In this document: one piece after another, positions 40,895 to 47,852 of the stretch
Layout of the letters: each line of letters begins with the position of its first letter
How positions within the stretch are numbered: position 1 is the stretch's first letter
Assembly (NCBI GenBank): GCA_023399815.1
Contig: JAEWOJ010000194.1
Coordinates: 1-53,057 of the forward strand
Direction: 5' to 3'
DNA length: 53,057 nucleotides
Origin: Pseudomonadota bacterium
GTDB lineage: Bacteria > Pseudomonadota > Gammaproteobacteria > Xanthomonadales > Xanthomonadaceae
Position numbers and translations under genes: made by a program
The notes under the pieces: generated by a model
What the model was told of the DNA's origin: nothing
Database searches by the model: none
Seen by the model: only the letters and a program-made list of their open reading frames with translations

Positions 40895-41322
40895 ACCGCT
40901 TCCAGAAGATCGTCCCCGTCCAGATGCACGAAACCGTGCTGGACACCTCCACCGGGCTGGAGTGGCAGGCCATCCCCTTCGCCGATTCGATGAAGCACGC
41001 CGATGCCGTGCAGGCATGCGCCGAGCTGCGCCTGGGTGGGCACGACGACTGGCGCCTGCCGACCCGCACCGAGCTGCTGACGCTGGTGGACGACACCCGC
41101 TACTCGCCGGCCATCGACACCGACGCGTTCCCCGACACGCCGAGCACCTGGTTCTGGACCTCCACACCCTACGCCCGCGACGACAGCTACGCCTGGATCG
41201 TGGACTTCGGCCTTGGCTCTTCCGGCATCTACAACCGCGTCTACTCCGACCGCGTGCGCGCCGTGCGCGGTCCCGCGCGTCAGTCCTCGGCCTCTTTGCC
41301 CGCCGAAGGCGGTGACCGGTGA
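40891..41322 (+). CDS. DUF1566 (lectin-fold) protein, copy 1
   Basis: 143 aa from GTG 40891 (AAAGGA 8 nt upstream). VLDTSTGLEWQ, HADAVQACAELRLGGHDDWRLPTRTELLTLVD, WFWTSTPY and a C-terminal SYAWIVDFGLGSSG..RVRAVR are the DUF1566/FGE-type C-type-lectin fold used as variable proteins by diversity-generating retroelements. The C-terminal segment is a probable variable region. It probably binds a ligand or partner protein. Paralogue at 43786. Confidence 0.82.
   Translation: MNRFQKIVPVQMHETVLDTSTGLEWQAIPFADSMKHADAVQACAELRLGGHDDWRLPTRTELLTLVDDTRYSPAIDTDAFPDTPSTWFWTSTPYARDDSYAWIVDFGLGSSGIYNRVYSDRVRAVRGPARQSSASLPAEGGDR
41179..41283 (+). repeat. Putative DGR variable region 1
   Basis: 35 codons aligned with 44107-44211: 13 differ, 12 of them with identical third base, and no codon differs only synonymously. 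Ends in a 36-bp block (41249-41284) identical in both genes, resembling an initiation-of-mutagenic-homing site. Confidence 0.65.
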
Positions 41323-42098
41323 GCGCCCTGACCCAGCAGACCACGCTGGTCCCGCAGGCGCGCCAGCAGTTCGATCTGAGCCCCCAGACGTTCGAGCAGG
41401 CACTGACCTTCTGCAACTACCTGGCCGAAAGCGATTTGGTCCCGAAGGATTTCAAAGGCAAGCCGGCCAACTGCCTGATCGCAATTCAGTGGGGCGCGGA
41501 GCTTGGCCTGAAGCCGCTGCAGGCCGTCCAGAACCTCGCCATCATCAATGGCCGCCCGGCGCTGTGGGGCGATGCTGTCATCGCCCTGGTGCGCAGCTCG
41601 CCCCTGTGCGAGTACATCACCGAGGCAGACGACGGCAGCATGGCGGTGTGCCGGGTCAAGCGCCGCGGCGAGTCCGAGGAGGTTCGCACCTTCAGCATGG
41701 ACGACGCCAAGGTAGCCGGCCTTCTGGGCAAGAGCGGCCCTTGGACCCAATACCCGAAGCGCATGCGCCAGATGCGCGCCCGGGCCTTCGCCCTGCGCGA
41801 CGTGTTCCCGGATGTGCTGCGCGGCATGGCTATCGCCGAGGAGGTTCTGGACATCCAGCCGGCGGTGGAACAACCCCGCACCACAGCGGCCCTGAGCGCA
41901 CCGGCAGAGCTTCCGCTGTATTCCGACGCCGATTTCGCTGCCAACCTGCCGAGGTGGTGGGACATCATCGCCAGCGGCAAGAAGACGGCCGACGATCTGA
42001 TCGCAACGCTCCAGACGCGGGCACGCTTCACTGCCGACCAGCTCAAGGAGATTCGCAATCCTCCGCAGGGCGACAGCGAGCAGGAGGATCAGGCATGA
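41319..42098 (+). CDS. recT: RecT-family single-strand annealing protein
   Basis: 259 aa. QQFDLSPQTFEQALTFCNYLAESDLVPKDFKGKPANCLIAIQWGAELGLKPLQAVQNLAIINGRPALWGDA is the characteristic RecT core. Anneals complementary single strands in phage recombination. ATGA-coupled to the nuclease gene that follows. Confidence 0.88.
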   Translation: MSALTQQTTLVPQARQQFDLSPQTFEQALTFCNYLAESDLVPKDFKGKPANCLIAIQWGAELGLKPLQAVQNLAIINGRPALWGDAVIALVRSSPLCEYITEADDGSMAVCRVKRRGESEEVRTFSMDDAKVAGLLGKSGPWTQYPKRMRQMRARAFALRDVFPDVLRGMAIAEEVLDIQPAVEQPRTTAALSAPAELPLYSDADFAANLPRWWDIIASGKKTADDLIATLQTRARFTADQLKEIRNPPQGDSEQEDQA

Positions 42099-43753
42099 AG
42101 ACCGTGCAGCTGATCCAAGGCACTGCCGAGTGGCACGCCCACCGCGCTAGCCACCTCAACGCCAGCGACGCCCCGGCCATGATGGGCTGCAGCCCGTACA
42201 AGACCCGCGCGCAGCTGGTGCGCGAGGTTGCTACGGGCATCGTGGCCGAAGTGGACGCCGCAACGCAGCGCCGCTTTGATGACGGCCACCGCTACGAAGA
42301 ACTGGCCCGGCCGCTGGCCGAGAAGATCATCGGGGAGGAACTGTTCCCGGTAACCGGCACCTCGGGTAAGTTCTCCGCCAGCTTCGACGGCCTGACGTTG
42401 CTGGAAGATACGGCGTTCGAGCACAAGTCGCTCAACGACGCCCTGCGCGCTGCGATGGCGGATGGCTGTACCGGTGCTGACCTCCCGCTGCACTACCAGG
42501 TGCAGATGGAGCACCAGCTGCTGGTGTCCGGCGCAGAGCGCGAGTTGTTCATGGCATCGAAGTGGGATGCCGACGGCACCTTGGTCGAGGAGCGCCACTG
42601 CTGGTATGCCTCAGACCCGGAGCTGCGCGCGCGCCTTGTGGCCGGCTGGGAGCAGTTCGAGGCCGACGTGGCCGCCTACGAGGTACCGGCAGCTGGCGCT
42701 TCGGCGCCGGTGGCCGCGCCCGTCGAGGGCTTCGGCGCGCTGACGCTGCAGGTCGAGGGCCGCGTGCTGGCATCCAATCTGGACGCCTTCAAGGCCGGGG
42801 CGGAGGCGTTCATCGCCCGGCTCCCGAAACCGGCCGAGCTGCAGGACGATCAGGACTTCGCTGACGCCGAGCAGGCGGTCAAGGCGTGCGCCGATGCTGA
42901 AGCCCGCATCAAGGCCGCGAAGGACGCGGTGCTGAGGCAGATGGCCGACGTGGACGCAGTGCTGCGCACGGCCGACAGCATCAACGAAGCAATTCGCGCC
43001 GCCCGGCTGGCGCTGGACAGGGTGGTCAAGGCGGAGAAGGAGAACCGCAAGGCAGAAATCGTGCAGCGCGCCGCGACTGCCGTGCGCTCCCACATCGCCG
43101 GGATCAACGCCTCGCTGGGCGAACATGCCATCAGCGCACCCGCGAACCTGCTCGCCGAACTCGGCGTGGCCATCAAGGGCAAGAAATCGTTGGCGAGCAT
43201 GCGGGATGCGCTCGACACCGCCGCCGCGGCGCAGAAGGTCCAGGCCAGCCAGTTCGCCGATTCAATCCGAGCCTGCATCGCGGTACTCGCCGAGTTCCCC
43301 GACCACGCCCACCTGTTCGCCGACCGCGTGCAGCTTTGCGCCAGCAAGACGCCGGAAGACCTGCGCAACCTGGTCAAGGCCCGTGCCGCGGAGCAGGAGC
43401 AGCGCGAGGCGGAGAAGCGGGCGCAGGCGGCCACGGATGAACCGAACACCCCGGAGGGCGATGAAGCGCGCGCAGCCGCAGAGCCCGCCATGACGCCGGC
43501 ACTTGCGCCGGCACCGCAACAGGCCGGCGCTGCGCCCATGCCGGCCGGGGCCAGGATCAAGCTCGACGACATCGATGCCTGGATCGCGCCGCTGTCCGTG
43601 ACCGCGGATGGCCTGGCCCAACTCGGTTTCCGCCCGGTCGGCACCGAGCGCGCGGCGAAGCTCTACAGCGCCGCCGACTTCCCCCACATCTGCGGCGCCC
43701 TCGCTCGGCTTGTTGCCGAAGCTCCCGCGCGCATGCACGCGCAAGCCGCGTAA
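42095..43753 (+). CDS. YqaJ-type viral recombinase nuclease with long C-terminus
   Basis: 552 aa. N-terminal ~200 residues carry the YqaJ nuclease pattern: QGTAEWHAHRASHLNASDAPAMMGCSPYKTR, GKFSASFDGL and FEHKS (catalytic D and E-x-K). The other ~350 residues are coiled coil (DADEARIKAAKD-like region) and a C-terminal domain (IDAWIAPLSVTADGLAQLGF), longer than usual exonuclease partners of RecT. Produces 3' single strands for RecT. Confidence 0.82.
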   Translation: MKTVQLIQGTAEWHAHRASHLNASDAPAMMGCSPYKTRAQLVREVATGIVAEVDAATQRRFDDGHRYEELARPLAEKIIGEELFPVTGTSGKFSASFDGLTLLEDTAFEHKSLNDALRAAMADGCTGADLPLHYQVQMEHQLLVSGAERELFMASKWDADGTLVEERHCWYASDPELRARLVAGWEQFEADVAAYEVPAAGASAPVAAPVEGFGALTLQVEGRVLASNLDAFKAGAEAFIARLPKPAELQDDQDFADAEQAVKACADAEARIKAAKDAVLRQMADVDAVLRTADSINEAIRAARLALDRVVKAEKENRKAEIVQRAATAVRSHIAGINASLGEHAISAPANLLAELGVAIKGKKSLASMRDALDTAAAAQKVQASQFADSIRACIAVLAEFPDHAHLFADRVQLCASKTPEDLRNLVKARAAEQEQREAEKRAQAATDEPNTPEGDEARAAAEPAMTPALAPAPQQAGAAPMPAGARIKLDDIDAWIAPLSVTADGLAQLGFRPVGTERAAKLYSAADFPHICGALARLVAEAPARMHAQAA

Positions 43754-43785
43754 CTCCCTCATACCACCACGCCCAGGAGGGCATC

Positions 43786-44214
43786 ATGACCGAGCAATCC
43801 CGTTTCACCCAGCATGCCGACGGCATCGTCTACGAACCGGCCCGCGACCTGCACTGGACGCAGGATGATGTTCCCGGCGGCCGCATGACCCATGCCGATG
43901 CGCTGGCCGCCGTCGCCAAGCTCAACGCGGAGGCGTTCGGCGGCTTCACCGACTGGCGCCTGCCCGAGGTCGAAGAACTGTTCCTGCTGGCCGACCGCTC
44001 GCGCTGCAACCGGGCCATCGACATCACGGCCTTCCCGGCCTGCCAGTCGGATTGGTACTGGACCGCGACCGATGACGCCAGCGAGGAGAAGGACGAGGAC
44101 ACCGGCCACTCCGATTACGCCTGGTTCGTGGGCTTCGGCGATGGCGGTTCCGGCATCGGCTACCGCGGCGGCGACAACCGCGTGCGCGCCGTGCGCGGTC
44201 CCGCGCGTCAGTGA
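43786..44214 (+). CDS. DUF1566 (lectin-fold) protein, copy 2
   Basis: 142 aa. Same plan as the gene at 40891: DWRLPEVEELFLLADRSRCNRAIDITAFPAC, DWYWTATDD, then YAWFVGFGDGGSG..NRVRAVRGPARQ at the very C-terminus. SD AGGAGG before ATG. The variable-looking end stops exactly at the gene end, as in many DGR target proteins. Lies directly before the Avd-like gene. Confidence 0.82.
   Translation: MTEQSRFTQHADGIVYEPARDLHWTQDDVPGGRMTHADALAAVAKLNAEAFGGFTDWRLPEVEELFLLADRSRCNRAIDITAFPACQSDWYWTATDDASEEKDEDTGHSDYAWFVGFGDGGSGIGYRGGDNRVRAVRGPARQ
44107..44211 (+). repeat. Putative DGR variable region 2
   Basis: Counterpart of 41179-41283; identical 36-bp terminal block at 44177-44212. Both copies keep a rare third-base T at the same two varied codons (ctt/gat, tct/ggt), pointing to one common template. 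Confidence 0.65.
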
Positions 44215-44245
44215 TTTGCATATTGGCCTGACCTGACCGAGCCCG

Positions 44246-44695
44246 ATGACCTTCCAGTTGCCACCCATCGCCAAGACCGCCGAACGCCTGCTGCTCGAAA
44301 TAGAGCGGGCGGTCACGGGCTTCCCTCGCCGACACCGCTACACCGCTGGCGCGGAGCTGCGACAGCAGGCAATGGGTATCACTGTGCTGGTCCATCGGGC
44401 GTGGCGGGACAGAAAGCAGCAGCTCGCCTTGGTCGAGCGCGTCGTATGGGAAGTGGACGCGCTGAAGATCAGGATGCAGCTGTGCAGCCAGCTCCGCGCC
44501 TTTGCGAGCCTGGCGCAGTTCGAGATGCTGGCCCGGATCGCCCGCGAGCTTGGCAAGCAAGCGGGCGGCTGGCATCGCCAGCAAAGCAGTCCGCACCCCA
44601 ACACCGGCCAGAATGCGCAGGGTCGCCAAGCCCGTGCGCAGTGTGCCGAGAAACTGAGTACCCGCGGCACCTCCAGCTGGGAGGTCTACCGATGA
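44246..44695 (+). CDS. bAvd-like four-helix bundle protein
   Basis: 149 aa. AERLLLEIERAVTGFPRRHRYTAGAELRQQAM, LALVERVVWEVDALKIRMQLC and QFEMLARIARELGKQAGGW match the Avd/S23-like four-helix protein that binds the reverse transcriptase in DGRs. A disordered Gln/Ser tail follows. It is next to DUF1566 copy 2, the usual DGR order, but the expected RT does not follow. Confidence 0.75.
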   Translation: MTFQLPPIAKTAERLLLEIERAVTGFPRRHRYTAGAELRQQAMGITVLVHRAWRDRKQQLALVERVVWEVDALKIRMQLCSQLRAFASLAQFEMLARIARELGKQAGGWHRQQSSPHPNTGQNAQGRQARAQCAEKLSTRGTSSWEVYR

Positions 44696-44880
44696 CGAGT
44701 CCGTGCTATCTGATCTCGGCCTCGTATGAAGGCCATTTCCGGCATGCCAATGCACACCGTCTGCGCGCCGGCTTCCTCCGTCGATTCCCCTGGCTGCCGG
44801 CGGCCACCCGCCCGCGCCGCTTCCCGCTTCGGCTCGAAGGCCGACGCATCACCATGCATTTTCCGAGGAAAGCAGCATGA
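44692..44880 (+). CDS. Hypothetical 62-aa basic protein
   Basis: ATGA overlaps at both ends. CYLISASYEGHFRHANAHRLRAGFLRRFPWLP, then Arg/Pro-rich. Occupies the place where a DGR template repeat and RT would lie but resembles neither. Confidence 0.6.
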   Translation: MTSPCYLISASYEGHFRHANAHRLRAGFLRRFPWLPAATRPRRFPLRLEGRRITMHFPRKAA

Positions 44881-45383
44881 CCACCGAACACAACGAGCAG
44901 CAGGCATTGGCCGACGCTGCAAAATCCCTGCGCACCATTGCCGACCTCGCCGGCGGCAACGAGTATCTGATGACCGTCGATGATGTCCGCGCCTACGCGA
45001 ACAGCCGAGCGAGCGTTGCAGAGGCAGCCCTCGCCGCCCAGCCGGCTGAGGGTTACACCGCAGCCGACATGGCGGACCAGGGCGCATCGCAGTTCCATGC
45101 GGGCCATGCAGCAGCGCAAGCCGAGCAGCCCACCGCAGCGCAGGAGTGGCAGACGATGGAGACCGCACCGCTAGACGAGAATGTGCTGATGGTCTGGCGG
45201 CCGGTGGATGCCGAGAAGCGGCCTTGGCATGTTGAGGTCGTCATCGCCCAGCTCTCTTCCTACGAAGCCGGTTCCATCTGGCTCGCAGGTAGGTACCAGC
45301 CCGCGAGCCATGTTTCGCACTGGATGCCCCTCCCGGATCCTCCGCTCGCCGCCCGCCCGCAGGGGGTGAATCATGGCTCGTGA
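44877..45383 (+). CDS. DUF551-like C-terminal protein
   Basis: 168 aa. Helical N-terminal half; C-terminal EWQTMETAPLDENVLMVWRP and HVSHWMPLPDPP are typical of the DUF551 domain found in phage early proteins. Function unknown. Confidence 0.7.
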   Translation: MTTEHNEQQALADAAKSLRTIADLAGGNEYLMTVDDVRAYANSRASVAEAALAAQPAEGYTAADMADQGASQFHAGHAAAQAEQPTAAQEWQTMETAPLDENVLMVWRPVDAEKRPWHVEVVIAQLSSYEAGSIWLAGRYQPASHVSHWMPLPDPPLAARPQGVNHGS

Positions 45384-45573
45384 CATGCCCATCGGCCTCT
45401 GCACGGTATGCGATGAGCCACTGGATTTGAGCGACGCCGGCATCTGCAAGACCTGCGGACAAGGCTTCTGCTGGAACAACTGCGGAAGCTGGCGGCACGG
45501 TGAGCATGCTTGCCACAACTGTGCTCCCGACGACGAGGATGCGGACAGCCCGCAGGAGGCGAGCGATGCGTGA
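45373..45573 (+). CDS. Small zinc-ribbon-like protein
   Basis: 66 aa with CTVC, CKTC, C, C, H..CHNC: at least seven Cys in paired spacing, a probable two-zinc domain. Acidic tail. Overlaps the previous gene by 11 nt. Function unknown. Confidence 0.7.
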   Translation: MARDMPIGLCTVCDEPLDLSDAGICKTCGQGFCWNNCGSWRHGEHACHNCAPDDEDADSPQEASDA

Positions 45574-46206
45574 CCTGGACTTGCATGCTCTGTTCCTGTT
45601 CAACGTGACGGACACGATGGCACAGCCTTGGGCGGACGCTGGCATCACCTGCTGGTGTGTGGACCTCCAGCACCCGAAAGGCGAGCGCCGCGACGGCAAC
45701 ATCATCCGGGTAGGCGCCGACGTGATGCGCTACACGCCGCCGATGCGCCGCTACGCTTTCGGCTTCGCGTTCCCGCCCTGCACCGACCTAGCCGTATCCG
45801 GTGCGCGCTGGTTCGCCGGCAAGGGGCTGTATGCGCTGGCCGACGCCATCACCCTGTTTGCCAGGGCGACCGAGGTCATGGAGGCGCTCGACGCGCCCTA
45901 TGGCATCGAAAACCCCGTCAGCACGATCAGCAGCTACTGGCGCAAGCCGGATTACTCGTTCGACCCCTGCGACTACGCCGGCTACCCCGGCGGCGAGACC
46001 GACACCTACACGAAGAAGACGTGCCTGTGGACCGGGGGGGCTTCATCATGCCGACGCCGCGGCGCCTGGACCCGTCCGACGGCAGCCGCATGCATCTGCT
46101 GCCGCCCTCTTCCGAGCGAGCCAACCTGCGCAGCGCCACGCCGGCCGGCTTCGCCCGTGCCGCGTTCGAGGCGAACTATGCGCGCGCACTGAGGACCGCC
46201 GCATGA
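45566..46206 (+). CDS. Cytosine methyltransferase-like protein, frame broken at G7
   Basis: Starts MRDLDLHALFLFN; has PPCTDLAVSG (PC motif) and IENPVST (ENV-like motif) of C5-methyltransferases, but no clear FxGxG SAM motif. As sequenced, the frame shifts at ACCGGGGGGG (46031-46040) into Cys/Arg-rich sequence ending 46192. One extra G (or a -1 ribosomal slip) restores GGFIMPTPRRLDP..FEANYARAL and a stop at 46206 that overlaps the next ATG. About 210 aa, short for an active enzyme. Confidence 0.6.
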
Positions 46207-46262
46207 CCCACCAGCAACGCACCGGCGCACTGGCGCTGGAAGGAGGTAGCCGCAATGACTGA
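46203..46262 (+). CDS. Possible 19-aa coupling ORF
   Basis: ATG 46203 overlaps the restored methyltransferase stop; MTHQQRTGALALEGGSRND ends inside the next gene's start. It contains the GGAGG used by that gene, so its translation may couple the two. Confidence 0.3.
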   Translation: MTHQQRTGALALEGGSRND

Positions 46263-46464
46263 TGGACTCGCCCTGTCCAAGCGCGAGGTGGCCGAACTGT
46301 GCAGAACGCCGCAGAAGGCCCGGCAGTTGGCGTTCCTGCGACAGAACGGCATTCGCCACTACCTAGACGCCCACGGCTGGCCCGTGGTGCTGCGCACGAC
46401 GCTGGAAGGCATGCCGGCGCAGGAACAGGCCGCAACCGGCTGGAAGCCGAACAAGGCCGCCTGA
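46255..46464 (+). CDS. DUF4224 protein
   Basis: 69 aa. LSKREVAELCRTPQKARQLAFLRQNGIRHYLDAHGWPVVLRTTLEG is the DUF4224 pattern, usually directly before phage integrases. HTH-like; may act as an excisionase or regulator of integration. SD AAGGAGG. Confidence 0.82.
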   Translation: MTDGLALSKREVAELCRTPQKARQLAFLRQNGIRHYLDAHGWPVVLRTTLEGMPAQEQAATGWKPNKAA

Positions 46465-46466
46465 CG

Positions 46467-47492
46467 ATGGGCAGGAAGCCGAGCAAGCTGGGCGCCATTC
46501 CCCGCCTTCGTGTCCGCAAGCGGGGCAGCGCCATCTACTACTTCTACGACCACGGCGGCACACCGCGGCGCGAGGAATCGCTCGGCCGGGACTACGGCCT
46601 GGCAATCAAGCGCTGGGCAGAGATCGAACGGGAGACGCATACCGCGGCCGCTCCGAAGATCATGTTCCGCTGGGTGTGCGAACGGTACATCGCGGAGGTG
46701 GCAAGCAGGAAGGCGTCACGCACCTTCGCCGACAATCAGCGCGAAGCGGCAAAGCTGCTCGAGTTCTTCGATGACCCGCCGGCGCCGCTGGAATCCATCC
46801 AGCCAGTCAACGTGCGGCAGTACATGACCTGGCGCACGAAGGGCGGAATGGGCCACATCAGGGCCAATCGTGAAAAGGCGCTGCTGTCCCACATGTGGAA
46901 CTTCGCCCGGGATCGCGGCTACACCGCCCTGCCGAACCCGTGCGCGGGGATCAAGGGGTTCAAGGAGACAGGGCGGGACGTCTACATCGAGGATGCGCAG
47001 TATCAGGCTGTATGGAGTGCTGGCGATGCCTGCCTGCGCGATGCCATGGACCTGGCGTACCTGACCGGCCAGCGGCCGGCGGACGTACTGGGGCTGTCGG
47101 AGATGGACGTGCGCGATGGCGCCATCCACCTGCGCCAGAGCAAGACGTCGAAGAAGCTGCGCGTGGAGGTCAGCGCCGAGCTGGGCGCGCTGCTGGAGCG
47201 CATCCGGGAGCGGAAGCGCGGCTATGCCGTCCACAGTACGCACCTGGTGGTCAACGAACACGGCCGGTCCGTGACCGTGGATGCCATGTCCAGGCGCTGG
47301 GCCAAGGCATGCGCAGCCGCCGAGGTGGTTGGCATCCAGTTCCGTGACCTGCGGGCGAAGGCCGGCACCGACAAGACCGATTCTGCCGGCGACATCCGCC
47401 AAGCGCAGCGCCAGCTTGGGCACACGTCGGTGGTGATGACCGAGCACTACGTGCGCAATCGCCGCGGCGCCAAGGTCACCCCGACGCGATGA
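46467..47492 (+). CDS. Tyrosine-type integrase
   Basis: 341 aa. N-terminal arm-binding region (RKRGSAIYYFYDHGGTPRREESLG), core-binding SAM-like domain, catalytic domain with R203 (TGQRPADV), K226, R296, H319 and Y328 (LGHTSVVMTEHYV). The usual HxxR His is Arg293 (FRDLR), a variant seen in several phage integrases. ATG 46467 lies 2 nt after DUF4224. It inserts the phage at the tRNA-Leu gene. Confidence 0.92.
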   Translation: MGRKPSKLGAIPRLRVRKRGSAIYYFYDHGGTPRREESLGRDYGLAIKRWAEIERETHTAAAPKIMFRWVCERYIAEVASRKASRTFADNQREAAKLLEFFDDPPAPLESIQPVNVRQYMTWRTKGGMGHIRANREKALLSHMWNFARDRGYTALPNPCAGIKGFKETGRDVYIEDAQYQAVWSAGDACLRDAMDLAYLTGQRPADVLGLSEMDVRDGAIHLRQSKTSKKLRVEVSAELGALLERIRERKRGYAVHSTHLVVNEHGRSVTVDAMSRRWAKACAAAEVVGIQFRDLRAKAGTDKTDSAGDIRQAQRQLGHTSVVMTEHYVRNRRGAKVTPTR

Positions 47493-47493
47493 A

Positions 47494-47521
47494 TTGCGGA
47501 AACGCCCCCGATATTGCGGAA
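47494..47521. promoter_or_regulatory. Candidate integrase arm sites, right (TTGCGGAA x2)
   Basis: Direct repeats TTGCGGAA at 47494-47501 and 47514-47521, between the integrase stop and attR. Same octamer as at 4901-4908 and 4963-4970. Confidence 0.5.
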
Positions 47522-47554
47522 ATGAAAAAGGCGGCCGAAGCCACCTAAGTCATT

Positions 47555-47610
47555 GTGCCCGGAGCCGGAATCGAACCGGCATGGGGTTGCCCCCGGCGGA
47601 TTTTAAGTCC
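47555..47610. other. attR: 56-bp core within tRNA-Leu
   Basis: Identical to 4803-4858. Covers the tRNA from its 3' end to just past the anticodon, so the phage-borne copy completes the tRNA after integration. Confidence 0.93.
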
Positions 47611-47639
47611 GATGCGTCTACCAGTTTCGCCATCCGGGC
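47556..47639 (-). tRNA. tRNA-Leu(TAA)
   Basis: 84 nt. Acceptor GCCCGGA pairs with TCCGGGC, discriminator A; anticodon loop CTTAAAA gives TAA; long variable arm (CCGGGGGCAACCCC region) as in class II tRNAs; T-loop GGTTCGATTCC. CCA is not encoded. Confidence 0.95.
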
Positions 47640-47710
47640 ATCGCGATAGCGTGCCTGATCGGCGTGCGCTTGTGAATCACGCATTGCCCGCGGGGGCGAT
47701 GTAGGGGCGG

Positions 47711-47813
47711 TGTAGGAGCGACGCCAGTCGCGATGGGGCCTTCCCATTGAACCCCGCACAGGGAGGCGAGGGATCTGCATGCAAGCCCCGTCGCGACTGG
47801 CGTCGCTCCTACA
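47711..47813. repeat. REP-like palindrome
   Basis: Perfect 23-bp inverted arms (47711-47733 and 47791-47813), same head as the element at 1706. Located between the tRNA and the 3' end of hemN. The 47640-47852 gap otherwise shows no gene. Confidence 0.8.
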
Positions 47814-47852
47814 GATTCCTGTGCCTGCAGGCTCCCGTATTCGTCGGAGGGC

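Larger units (their letters stand above)
4803..47610. mobile_element. Prophage, podovirus-type, integrated in tRNA-Leu
   Basis: Bounded by 56-bp identical direct repeats 42,752 bp apart. It contains integrase, immunity region with operators, replication, recombination, packaging, capsid, short-tail, internal virion and lysis genes, so it looks complete. Tail genes are of podovirus type (T7 gp11/gp12/gp13-like, internal proteins, no tape measure). The gene plan (lambda-like control, podoviral virion) recalls the BPP-1/BcepC6B group; that comparison is from memory and untested. Confidence 0.93.

Noticed and set aside
40438..41403. Minus-strand ORF with long Arg/Ser runs, and plus-strand Ala-Thr repeat ORF
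   Set aside because: They read the GGCNAC repeat in wrong frames.
41213..42094. Upstream extension of the YqaJ frame (846-aa ORF)
   Set aside because: It shadows DUF1566 copy 1 and RecT; the real start is ATG 42095 coupled to the RecT stop.
44692..46467. Search for a DGR reverse transcriptase or template repeat after the Avd-like gene
   Set aside because: No RT-sized frame, no YxDD-type motif and no adenine-rich copy of the variable regions found in the window.
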